Shown here one piece after another: positions 55,088 to 63,677 of a stretch of 64,000 nucleotides of DNA (its first letter is position 1; each line of letters starts with the position of its first letter). A program made the translations under genes and the position numbers. The stretch covers positions 2,160,501-2,224,500 of the forward strand of contig NZ_CP053590.1 in the NCBI RefSeq assembly GCF_013365535.1, given 5' to 3'. The notes beneath the pieces were generated by a model. That model saw only the letters and a list, made by a program, of their open reading frames with translations, had not been told where the DNA came from and ran no database searches. This stretch comes from Aquimarina sp. TRL1. Lineage in GTDB: Bacteria > Bacteroidota > Bacteroidia > Flavobacteriales > Flavobacteriaceae.

Positions 55088-57304
55088 ATGAACTCGAATA
55101 TTACAGATACGAATGACTTTTTCAAGGATAAAGTTTTAGGTCACCCGGCAGGACTGTTTGTGCTGTTTTTTACAGAAATGTGGGAGCGTTTTTCCTTTTA
55201 TGGAATGCGAGCTCTTTTAGTATTGTTTTTTACAGCATCATTATTTGATGAAGGTTGGGGATGGCCTAGAGAACATGCTTCGGCATTGTTTGGCTCGTAT
55301 GTTGGGCTGGTTTATCTTTCTACAATGCTAGGGGGGTATTTTGCAGATAAGATAATAGGATTTCGTTGGGCAGTTGTCGTTGGAGCACTCTTGATGACCT
55401 TAGGGCATGGAGCAATGGCAGTAGAAACCCCATTTTTTATATATATGGGATTAGGACTACTGGTATTTGGGAATGGTTTTTTTAAACCAAATATGACTTC
55501 AATTATTTCTGAAATGTATAAGAACCATCAAGAGAAAAAAGATGGAGCGTATACGATTTTTTATATGGGAGTGAATGCAGGAGCATTTTTTGGTATTTTA
55601 CTTTGCGGATATCTGGGAGAAAAAATCGGATGGAGTTACGGGTTTGGATTAGCAGGAATCTTTATGCTTTTTGGACTTATTCAATTTTGGCTGGCGCAGA
55701 ATATTTTTGGAGATATCGGATTAAAACCAAAGAAGGAAGAACAAACAAAAGTATCAACATCAGAAGAAGATAATGATAAACGGGTGCCTTTTTCAAAAGG
55801 ACAATTAGTGCTTATTACAATTTGTAGTGCTCTGGGAATTTTATGGATTTTGAATGATCCGGCAGCTAAAATATCAGAAGGAGCTTTTAATATTTTTGAT
55901 TTTCAAATGTTAGGGCTGGAAGGAAACAACTTTGTGATTCTAACTGCGCTTGTTTTGTTTTTAGGGCTGTTAATATATAGGTTGACAAAGTATTCTCAGT
56001 TGACAAAAGAAAAGCTAATAGCAGTTACTTTTTTTGCATTTCTTACCATTTTCTTTTGGGCAATTTTCGAACAATCACCGAATACACTGACGGTTTTCGC
56101 TAAAGATTATACAGATAGAGTACTAGAAGGAACTTCAGCATATATTTTCAAAGTGATAAACACGCTTATAGCCATAGTGCCTTTAGGGATAATTACCTGG
56201 GTATTGTGGTTGTTGTTTAAACAAACCTTTGCGAAATATAAATGGTCGAATATTATTTTGGCTACTAGTTTTGTAATTGTCTGGGGAGTTACTATCTGGA
56301 TGATCTCTAATGAATTTAAAGCATCTTCCTATAACGTTACTTATAGCAATGTTAACGGGAAAACAGAAGAGGTAAAAATAATTTCTTCAGAAGCATATAA
56401 AGAAAATGATGTTATAAAAATAAAGGATATCCAAAGTCTCTCTATTTATGACCAGAAAGAGGCATCTAATGGAAATAATAAAATAGAGAATGGATACCTG
56501 ATTGATGGGAAAGGAAATCAAGTAGGAGAATGCCTTGCAGCTAAAGTTGTAGGATTCTCTAAAGAACCAAAACCAGGTGCTTTTGGAACAACAGTTAATA
56601 ATGTAGATGTGGTTATTACTAATAGCCTAGGAGAATCTGTTTCTAAAAAAGTTAAGATTTCTTCTGAAGAGAAGGGTGAATTAAATGTGGGAGACGAGAT
56701 ATTGGTCAAAATTGCGCATTCGATTAAATATGACCTAAACCAAACTTCGCAAACAACCGCTACCATTTCATCTGTCAATAGTGCGGTAGAAATTCCTGCT
56801 AGTTGGTTTTCGATATTGAATTCATTGTTTATAATTGCTTTTGCACCTTTGTTTTCTAAGTGGTGGGAAAGCAAATACAATCCGTCTGCCAATATGAAGT
56901 ATGGTATAGGAATGTTCTTATTAGCGATAGGGATGGCTTGTGTAGCTTTTGGAGCCAATGGAATTGAACCAGGAGCAAAAACAGCTTCAGTGAGTATAAT
57001 TTGGTTGATTTTGGTGTATCTGTTCCATACTATGGGAGAATTATGTATTTCCCCTGTTGGTCTTTCGTATGTAAGTAAGCTTGTACCTGCCAGAATGATT
57101 GCTTTTATGTTTGGGGTTTGGTACTTAGCTGTTGCTATTGGAATGAAAGGAGCGGGTAAATTCGGAGAGAATATTGATAAGATTGCAGATACCGAAGGAA
57201 TTAGCTATTTCTTTTGGATGTTGACTATTGTGTCTGTTGTTGTGGGAGCAATTTCTATTCTTTTTGAACCGATTATTAAAAAATTAATGCACGGAGTAAG
57301 ATAA
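55088..57304 (+). CDS. POT-family proton/peptide symporter with a large central insert
   Basis: A 738-aa paralogue of the preceding transporter, 14 nt after it, with the same signature (FFTEMWERFSFYGMRALLVLFF, and TIFYMGVNAGAFFGILLCG). It contains a ~155-residue soluble, beta-rich region near residues 415-570 (EVKIISSEAYKENDVIKIKD ... ISSEEKGELNVGDEILVKIAH) between helices. The insert is not similar to the insert of the first transporter and lies at another place. Function: peptide uptake; the insert may be a periplasmic capture or partner domain. Confidence 0.92.
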   Translation: MNSNITDTNDFFKDKVLGHPAGLFVLFFTEMWERFSFYGMRALLVLFFTASLFDEGWGWPREHASALFGSYVGLVYLSTMLGGYFADKIIGFRWAVVVGALLMTLGHGAMAVETPFFIYMGLGLLVFGNGFFKPNMTSIISEMYKNHQEKKDGAYTIFYMGVNAGAFFGILLCGYLGEKIGWSYGFGLAGIFMLFGLIQFWLAQNIFGDIGLKPKKEEQTKVSTSEEDNDKRVPFSKGQLVLITICSALGILWILNDPAAKISEGAFNIFDFQMLGLEGNNFVILTALVLFLGLLIYRLTKYSQLTKEKLIAVTFFAFLTIFFWAIFEQSPNTLTVFAKDYTDRVLEGTSAYIFKVINTLIAIVPLGIITWVLWLLFKQTFAKYKWSNIILATSFVIVWGVTIWMISNEFKASSYNVTYSNVNGKTEEVKIISSEAYKENDVIKIKDIQSLSIYDQKEASNGNNKIENGYLIDGKGNQVGECLAAKVVGFSKEPKPGAFGTTVNNVDVVITNSLGESVSKKVKISSEEKGELNVGDEILVKIAHSIKYDLNQTSQTTATISSVNSAVEIPASWFSILNSLFIIAFAPLFSKWWESKYNPSANMKYGIGMFLLAIGMACVAFGANGIEPGAKTASVSIIWLILVYLFHTMGELCISPVGLSYVSKLVPARMIAFMFGVWYLAVAIGMKGAGKFGENIDKIADTEGISYFFWMLTIVSVVVGAISILFEPIIKKLMHGVR

Positions 57305-57387
57305 AAAATATGTGTTTTTTAAGCCCAAAAATGAATACATATTATAAGGAATGATTTTTGTTCCGACTAAACTAAAAAAAACTACTT

Positions 57388-57927
57388 ATGAAAAACCTAC
57401 TATTTATTTTTGGTATTTTGATTTCCGGGATAGTTTCATCTCAGGAAATTAATTGGATGACAATGAATGAGGCCTTAGCGGCGCAAAAAAAACATCCAAA
57501 GAAAATTTTTATGGATGTATACACTGATTGGTGTGGTCCTTGTAAATTGTTGGATAAAAATACATTTCATAATGAAGATGTGGTGAATTATGTAAATAAG
57601 AATTATTATGCAGTGAAATTTAATGCAGAAGGTACGGAGGAGATACATTATAATGATTTTACGTATACAAACCCAAATCACAACCCAGACAGGAAAGGGA
57701 GAAATAGTCAGCATTTCTTTGCAAATGCGTTAAAGATTAATGCGTATCCAAGTATTGTGTTTTTTGACGAAAATGGAAAAGTAATCGCTCCCGTAGCTGG
57801 GTATAAGACGCCTCAGCAATTAGAATTATTCTTAAAGATGATTCATAAAGATGATTTTAAAAAATTGACAACAGAAGAGGCATGGAAAGCATATGAGGCT
57901 TCTTTTGTGAGTACCTTCAAGAATTAG
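57388..57927 (+). CDS. Periplasmic thioredoxin-family protein
   Basis: A 179-aa protein with a signal peptide (MKNLLFIFGILISGIVSSQE). The thioredoxin fold is clear: FMDVYTDWCGPCKLLDKNTF with Cys49 and Cys52, then VVNYVNKNYYAVKFNAEG and INAYPSIVFFDENGKVI with the cis-proline (YPS). The early KKIFMDVYTDWCGPC and long loop resemble thioredoxin_7 (DUF255-related) proteins. Probably reduces or isomerises disulfides in the periplasm. It follows the transporter unit at 83 nt and may have its own promoter. Confidence 0.9.
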   Translation: MKNLLFIFGILISGIVSSQEINWMTMNEALAAQKKHPKKIFMDVYTDWCGPCKLLDKNTFHNEDVVNYVNKNYYAVKFNAEGTEEIHYNDFTYTNPNHNPDRKGRNSQHFFANALKINAYPSIVFFDENGKVIAPVAGYKTPQQLELFLKMIHKDDFKKLTTEEAWKAYEASFVSTFKN

Positions 57928-57948
57928 TAGGCAGATAATAATAACATC

Positions 57949-57983
57949 AAAAAACTCTCTATAGAAATATAGAGAGTTTTTTT
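57949..57983 (+). terminator. Strong terminator after the thioredoxin gene
   Basis: A perfect 15-bp stem (57949-57963 with 57968-57982) with a GAAA tetraloop and a T7 tract. Confidence 0.9.
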
Positions 57984-58027
57984 ATTTCTTTTTTTAAGTT
58001 AGTTAGTGTGTGAGATAAGTAATCAGA

Positions 58028-58186
58028 TTACGAATTTTCTTGGTTTTTAGAGTCTTTCGTTTCTTCTTCTAGTTTGTGTTTTCGGATAGTTTCCAATGCC
58101 CACTTGTAATTATCATGGTTTTCTAAAGTAAACCCATGCTTTTTCTTATAAGCAAGCATGATTTTGTGTAATTTTTCTTCTGTCAT
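58028..58186 (-). CDS. Small 52-aa charged protein, not previously called by length
   Basis: A 52-codon frame, MTEEKLHKIMLAYKKKHGF then TLENHDNYKWALETIRKHKLEEET and a polar acidic end. The composition (helical, lysine/glutamate-rich, one tryptophan) is protein-like, unlike the shadow frames, and it fills an otherwise empty region between two terminated transcripts. No family recognised and no signal peptide. I am moderately sure that it is real. Confidence 0.5.
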   Translation of the reverse strand: MTEEKLHKIMLAYKKKHGFTLENHDNYKWALETIRKHKLEEETKDSKNQENS

Positions 58187-58430
58187 TTTTCTAATGATTT
58201 AAAATAAATGTGTAATAAATTTAATAAATATATAAAAAAATTGACTAAAAATAAAAAATGAAGATTCTTATATATAGATGTTTATATTTGGTGTGGTTAG
58301 TTTAATTGTTTGTTTTATAGATGTGCAGCATGTATGAGAAATGGATAGAGAAAGGTGGCTTTTTTTAGTGGGTGTGTAAAATTGTTAATGATATTGGCAA
58401 TAGTATATAATAATTTTTATCAAAAGGGAA

Positions 58431-60479
58431 TTAGCGCTCTAAAATGAAGGCTCCTTTAGTATTCGTATTATAGAATGGAACTTGTTTTTTAATACAAGTG
58501 TTTTGCCACAACTGTACCATGCTTCTATAATTAGATCCATCAGCAACAATGAGTTTGGGGGCTAAGGTTTGGATAACTCGTTCTAAATTGATTTTAGGGG
58601 AGTTTGTCAATAAAAGTACATCAGGAATAGTTTTTTTAGTGGTGTATATCATACTACTATCTATAACCATGATGAGTTGATCATCGTATTGGTATATATT
58701 TTTTAATTGTTCGAAGGTTGTTTGATGGATATTATATTGGGTTTTATAAGAGGAATATAGTTGCTTTTGTATAGCAGAGGTTATAGGATTACTGCTGTAT
58801 ATTACTAGTTTATTACCATTGTGTATACCAATAACGCTGTTTTTTATCGTATGGTAAATTATTAGCCTGTTCGTATTTAATCGTATACGCTGTTCCAGGT
58901 TAAAATTACAGATCAGGACAATAAGGCTTGAGAAAAAGAACATATAAGAGGTCTTTTTGTTTTTATAGGTGATTCGGAATAGAGTAAAAATGGTAAGTAG
59001 GGTCAGAATTACAGAAATTCCTGAAAAAGGAATTGAGGATATCATCGCAAAATCATGAGAGGAAATCCATGAAATAATACCGTTCATTCCATCGAGTAAT
59101 ATACCTAATAAAGCCGCGATGCTATCGGGAAGTAAGTTTATAGATACCAGTATAATTGCAATAAAACCAATAAGAAGAGTGCTTCCAAGAAATGGTATTA
59201 CCAATAAGTTGGTAAGTAGGAATAAAAGAGGGAACTCGTGGAAATAAAATAATGATATTGGCAGTATACCTATTTGAGCAGCAATAGGGACAGTAATAAG
59301 ATCTCTTAGTTTTCTGTAAAAGATACCATTGATTTGGAGAAGAGAATCAAGCCTGGGTTTAATCAGTACAATTGAAAGCACAGCAGCATAACTTAATTGA
59401 AATCCCACATCATAGATAAACATAGGGTGATAACAAAGAATCACAAATATGGAAATAATTATAGCATTATATATACTTGCTTTAGTCGCTAGTGTAGTGC
59501 CCAGAGCGATAAATGAAAACATGACAGTGGCTCTGAGAATAGAGGGAGATACACCAGTTAGAATGGCAAAAAACCAGAGAAAAATAATAGTAAGGCTGAC
59601 AGAAATATACTTTCCTTTTTTACCAAACCGATGTATTGGTGTTAAAAGATTTTGGAGTAATAACAAAAGAATTCCAATATGTAATCCGGATAAAGCAAGA
59701 ATGTGTAGTGCACCGGCTCTTCTGTAATCAGTAAGTAAGGATGTAGCTATGTTTTGTTTTTGCCCTAAGAATAGTGCCTTGATAAGTGAAAGCTGTGTAG
59801 GGGAGAAATGATGTACTTCTAATTTTTTTATTAGATGCTCCCTGAGGTGGTAGGTGTAGTTATGAATAAGATTGAATTTTTCTTTACTTTTAATTAATTG
59901 GGGATAAGATGCTGAGATTTGATGATAGATGTATTTGTTTTGTAAATAGATGCTATAATCAAACTGCGATGGGTTTTTAGCAAAAGGAATGTCGGAAAAT
60001 GAAGTGTAAACAATGTAAGAAGTTCCGGGGATAAGAACAGGGTTTTCTTTGGTTCGGATTATTTTTAATAATAGATGTCCAGATGCGCTTTTACCGTCAA
60101 CAGAACGAATGTTGACAATATATCGATGGTAGTAGTTGGATGATCTTAATTGTTCCCGTACGTAGAAGTATATTTCATGTTTTTGCGAACTAAGGTCTGG
60201 GATTATGTTCGAATAGTGATGGTTGTAATTTGTTGGTTTGTGAATGTTGCTGAGGGCTATACCAAAAAAAGAAAAAGATATAATTGTCCAGCAATAAAAA
60301 AGAGATCCTTTTTTTAGAGATCTCTTAGTGTATATTTTAATACAGTATAAAATGCCAATGCAAATGGCGACTAGTAATAAGGATAATTTGAGAGATATAA
60401 GAATATATTCACTAATTAAAATCCCTGTTATGGTTGAGAGTGTAATAACCAGAAAAGGGATATTAATAAGTTTCATCAT
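58431..60479 (-). CDS. comEC: ComEC/Rec2-family DNA-uptake membrane protein
   Basis: A 682-aa membrane protein. After N-terminal helices and an OB-like periplasmic region (YRHYIVNIRSVDGKSASGHLLLKI) comes the competence domain with about eight helices, containing the family motif DYRRAGALHILALSGLHIGIL and FLWFFAILTGVSPSILRATVMFS. The last ~190 residues correspond in position to the metallo-beta-lactamase domain of ComEC, but no HxHxDH metal motif is present, so the domain is degenerate or replaced. Known role: inner-membrane channel for single-stranded DNA during transformation. Its start overlaps the stop of the NlpC/P60 gene by 4 nt. Confidence 0.9.
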   Translation of the reverse strand: MMKLINIPFLVITLSTITGILISEYILISLKLSLLLVAICIGILYCIKIYTKRSLKKGSLFYCWTIISFSFFGIALSNIHKPTNYNHHYSNIIPDLSSQKHEIYFYVREQLRSSNYYHRYIVNIRSVDGKSASGHLLLKIIRTKENPVLIPGTSYIVYTSFSDIPFAKNPSQFDYSIYLQNKYIYHQISASYPQLIKSKEKFNLIHNYTYHLREHLIKKLEVHHFSPTQLSLIKALFLGQKQNIATSLLTDYRRAGALHILALSGLHIGILLLLLQNLLTPIHRFGKKGKYISVSLTIIFLWFFAILTGVSPSILRATVMFSFIALGTTLATKASIYNAIIISIFVILCYHPMFIYDVGFQLSYAAVLSIVLIKPRLDSLLQINGIFYRKLRDLITVPIAAQIGILPISLFYFHEFPLLFLLTNLLVIPFLGSTLLIGFIAIILVSINLLPDSIAALLGILLDGMNGIISWISSHDFAMISSIPFSGISVILTLLTIFTLFRITYKNKKTSYMFFFSSLIVLICNFNLEQRIRLNTNRLIIYHTIKNSVIGIHNGNKLVIYSSNPITSAIQKQLYSSYKTQYNIHQTTFEQLKNIYQYDDQLIMVIDSSMIYTTKKTIPDVLLLTNSPKINLERVIQTLAPKLIVADGSNYRSMVQLWQNTCIKKQVPFYNTNTKGAFILER

Positions 60480-60985
60480 AAAATTCTTCGGGCTCCGACA
60501 AAGCAGCTATTCCAATAGCGCTCATTCAGGCTGGATATCGTTACTCCTTTGGAAACTGATGCATGAATAAATTGAATGTTTTTTCCACTGGCAACAACTA
60601 ATCCTACATGATTAATGACTTTTTTGTTTTTATTCGTTCTGAAGAAAAGAAGATCTCCCGGACTAATTCGTTTTAAGGAAACAGGTTTTCCTTTGGATGC
60701 CATGCTTCTTGAGGTTCTGGGAAGGGGTACATTTTCTTTTTTAAAAGAGGTGTATATTAAACCAGAGCAATCCATTCCTCTTCTGGTAGTTCCTCCGTAC
60801 TTGTATTTAGTGCCATTAAAAGTTTTTGCATATGAAATAATACTTTTAATTTTCTTATTGCTCTTTTTGTGAACCGAGGTTTTCTTAGCAGAAGCAAAAC
60901 TTTTAGAACGCTTGGAACTTCCACAAGAAGAAAAGAAAAGTGAGGTTGCTATAAGTAGGAAAATTATTTTTTTCATATTACTCAT
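60476..60985 (-). CDS. NlpC/P60 (C40) peptidoglycan endopeptidase lipoprotein
   Basis: A 169-aa lipoprotein; Cys21 in SLFFSSCGSS is the lipid site, and the start may be residue 4 (MKKIIFLLI). A basic linker (28-50) precedes the catalytic domain: GTKYKYGGTTRRGMDCSGLIYTSF with Cys73, NHVGLVV with His126, and FIHAS with His141. It cuts D-Glu-DAP-type links in peptidoglycan. It shares a transcript with comEC; wall remodelling near the uptake machinery is possible but unproven. Confidence 0.92.
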   Translation of the reverse strand: MSNMKKIIFLLIATSLFFSSCGSSKRSKSFASAKKTSVHKKSNKKIKSIISYAKTFNGTKYKYGGTTRRGMDCSGLIYTSFKKENVPLPRTSRSMASKGKPVSLKRISPGDLLFFRTNKNKKVINHVGLVVASGKNIQFIHASVSKGVTISSLNERYWNSCFVGARRIL

Positions 60986-61192
60986 TACTTAGGGATGGTC
61001 TTTTAATTAAAATAGGGCATGCCGTAGCAAATTAAACCATTATGAGCGATTTTCAAAATAAGGAGAAATACTTTCTTGAGATCTTTCCTGAAATTATAGG
61101 AAACCAAATGAGGAACAGGGTGTTTTTTAGGAGAATAAAGGGGGTGTTTTCGTATTTAAGGCTGGTTTTTAGTGGGTTGTGGTTAAATAATG

Positions 61193-61200
61193 TACATTTG
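61193..61200 (+). promoter_or_regulatory. Candidate -7 promoter box TACATTTG for the first histidine kinase
   Basis: An exact TAnnTTTG match. Its expected start site (~61207) makes the upstream in-frame ATG at 61208 unlikely and favours the ATG at 61241. Confidence 0.45.
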
Positions 61201-61240
61201 ATATACGTTGATGTTTTCCAGTGGTGTAACAATACAATAT

Positions 61241-63448
61241 ATGAGAAGAACATTGCTAATTTTCGGATTTTGTTTTCTTAGTTTTTGTATATGCATGAAT
61301 GCTCTAACCCAGGATGAAGCTATCAGTAAGGATAGTGTTCAGAAATTGTTAGAGGAATGTACTTCGTATATAGTAAGACCAGAAAAAGAATATAAAGAGA
61401 AAGGAATTAATTTACTAAATCTACTAGAAAATTTAGTGAAGCAGATGGAAGATCCTTATCTGGAATTTTTGGTGAATAAAAACAAAATAATTTTTGCAGT
61501 AAGTAACAGGGATCCCGTTAACCTGGAAAAATATGTAACTAGAAATTTTGAACTACTAAAAAGAATAGATGATAAACGGGAATTAGGACTCAATTATGAA
61601 GCTTTAGGACTTCTTAGATGGTTGCAAGGGAAACAGGAGGAAAAACTACAGGCATACATCAAAGCTGAAGAGCTGTTACGGGAGTTTGGGAAACCAGAAG
61701 ATTTAATTGATGCAAACTTTAATTTGGCACTTTCTTTTTTAAAAGAAAAAGCCTGGAAGAAAAGTATTACTTATGGCGTAGCCTCCATAAATGCAATACA
61801 GGAGGTCGGTCTAAAGAAAACGCAACTCAAGCATTTGAATATTATTTTAGCAACAGCTTATTTAAATCAAGGAAAAATAAAAGAAGCGAAGGAACGAATT
61901 CAAGTAATAGAGAATGATCCGTTTTATTACTCTGATGTTGCTTATTTTTCTGGAAAATTTAATGCGGTCAAAGGATTGTATTATGACAAGCAGAAAGCCT
62001 ATGAAAAAGCGGCATACTATTACGGAGTATCTTCTGCTGATTATGCTCGTTTTGCTGAAGAAAAATCAAAAGAAGTGAGCTCTTTTCTGGCTTTAGAAAA
62101 TACATTAAAACTTCAGGAAGCTGAAAATCAAAAAATACGAGTAGAAAATGAATTGAACAAAGAACGATTAAGAAGTGTGAAGTATATTTTCATTTTATGT
62201 GTTATTACCATTATCGTATTGATTGTTTTTGGAGTTAATCAGTTTAAAGCTTCCAGGTATAAATCAAAAGTAAATCAGGAGTTGTCAAAAAATTATGAAG
62301 CTTTGGTCGTGGCAAATAAAAAAGTTGATGAAGCATTACAGGCCAAGTCTAATTTTATGGATGCTGTAACTCACGAGTTGCTGACTCCGTTGAATACTAT
62401 TAAGGGGGTTTCTTTTCTGTTGCAGAAAAAAGAGAGAAGTAAAGCAGAAGCACATCAAATGAAGCTGATCAATGTATCAAGTGACTATCTCTTAAGTATG
62501 ATTGATAGTGTGATTCACCTGAATTCTTTAGATAGGGGGAAAGAACAAGTAAAGAAAGAGCTATTTAATTTTAAATTTTTACTCAATGATTTGTTGAATT
62601 CTTCATTGCTAACGAAAAATAAACATGATAATAAAGTTCATTCAGATATCGATGTAAATATACCTGATATTGTATTGGGGGATATGCTAAAAGTTTCGCA
62701 GGTAATTACCCACTTGTTAGACAATGCATTTAAGTTTACTGAACAAGGGGATATCTATATCAAAGCAGGTGCAAAATTCGAAAGAAATAAGGTGGTTGTA
62801 AGTTGTGAGATTAAAGATACAGGTATTGGTATTTCGGAGGAGGAGAAGGGGAGTATTTTCACTAATTTTTCCCAGGGATCTGTTGCAGTGAATAGATTGT
62901 ATGGAGGAGTAGGATTAGGTTTGTCAATTGTAAAAAAAATAATAGACTTATTAGAAGGAGAAATAAGAGTAGATTCAGAAAAACACAAAGGAACAACTGT
63001 TTTTGTTTGTTTTATTTTTGATAAAGCAGAAGGAATAGAAGAAATATTACCAGGAAGTAAGGAAGTAGTACACCCCGAAGAAAAAATTAATGTTTTGTTG
63101 GTAGAAGACAATAAAGTAAATCAGCTGATAACAGAAAAAATTATTACTAATTATGGGTTTCGTTGTGATTCTGCGAATGATGGGGAAGAAGCGGTGGCAT
63201 TAGCAGCAAAAAATGAATATGCGTTGATTTTGATGGATGTAATGATGCCTAAGATGGATGGTTTTGAAGCTACAAAACATATTAAAGGGAATAATAAAGA
63301 TATTCCTGTAGTTGCCTTAACGGCATTGTCAGAAGAATTAAATAAGAAAAAATTTAATGAAGTAGGGATAGAAGAAGTGTTGAATAAACCAGTAAATCCT
63401 GAAAAACTATACCAAACAATTGTCAAGTATAAAAGATCGATGTCATGA
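61241..63448 (+). CDS. Hybrid sensor histidine kinase with periplasmic TPR region
   Basis: A 735-aa protein from this start (signal peptide MRRTLLIFGFCFLSFCICMNALTQ; a frame extension to 61208 lacks sense). Periplasmic helical TPR-like repeats (~30-300; ALGLLRWLQGKQEEKLQAYIKAEELL, AKERIQVIENDPFYYSDVAY) are followed by one membrane helix (YIFILCVITIIVLIVFGVNQF), HisKA with the phospho-acceptor His378 in THELLTPLN, an HATPase domain (LDNAFKFTEQGDI, DTGIGISEE, GGVGLGLSIVKK) and a receiver (VLLVEDNKVNQL, LILMDVMMPKMDGF with Asp666, LNKPVNP). Such two-component hybrids have no DNA-binding output here. The gene is the first of a tandem pair; the signal is unknown. Confidence 0.95.
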   Translation: MRRTLLIFGFCFLSFCICMNALTQDEAISKDSVQKLLEECTSYIVRPEKEYKEKGINLLNLLENLVKQMEDPYLEFLVNKNKIIFAVSNRDPVNLEKYVTRNFELLKRIDDKRELGLNYEALGLLRWLQGKQEEKLQAYIKAEELLREFGKPEDLIDANFNLALSFLKEKAWKKSITYGVASINAIQEVGLKKTQLKHLNIILATAYLNQGKIKEAKERIQVIENDPFYYSDVAYFSGKFNAVKGLYYDKQKAYEKAAYYYGVSSADYARFAEEKSKEVSSFLALENTLKLQEAENQKIRVENELNKERLRSVKYIFILCVITIIVLIVFGVNQFKASRYKSKVNQELSKNYEALVVANKKVDEALQAKSNFMDAVTHELLTPLNTIKGVSFLLQKKERSKAEAHQMKLINVSSDYLLSMIDSVIHLNSLDRGKEQVKKELFNFKFLLNDLLNSSLLTKNKHDNKVHSDIDVNIPDIVLGDMLKVSQVITHLLDNAFKFTEQGDIYIKAGAKFERNKVVVSCEIKDTGIGISEEEKGSIFTNFSQGSVAVNRLYGGVGLGLSIVKKIIDLLEGEIRVDSEKHKGTTVFVCFIFDKAEGIEEILPGSKEVVHPEEKINVLLVEDNKVNQLITEKIITNYGFRCDSANDGEEAVALAAKNEYALILMDVMMPKMDGFEATKHIKGNNKDIPVVALTALSEELNKKKFNEVGIEEVLNKPVNPEKLYQTIVKYKRSMS

Positions 63449-63632
63449 TTTCTTTTAATGATTTTAATATAGATACTCTCCTTGTCGGCTATATAAAAAA
63501 AAACACAACCTGTTGCAATATAGTGTTATATGAAAGTTGCTTTTTTTAAAAACAGCATGTCTTAAAAAGAGATAAATCCTTAATTAATTACGTTTTATAC
63601 TGGTTTTTAGTAAGTTAATACAGTAAATAGTG

Positions 63633-63640
63633 TATTTTTG
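63633..63640 (+). promoter_or_regulatory. Candidate -7 promoter box TATTTTTG for the second histidine kinase
   Basis: An exact TAnnTTTG match, with its first base 45 nt before the ATG at 63678, almost the same spacing as for the first kinase. Confidence 0.45.
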
Positions 63641-63677
63641 TAGTTCGTTATACACAATTTATTAAAAGGATTTATTG

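Noticed and set aside
61208..61240. Upstream in-frame ATG for the first histidine kinase
   Set aside because: The promoter box at 61193 would put the RNA start at about 61207, and the signal peptide begins at the ATG at 61241.
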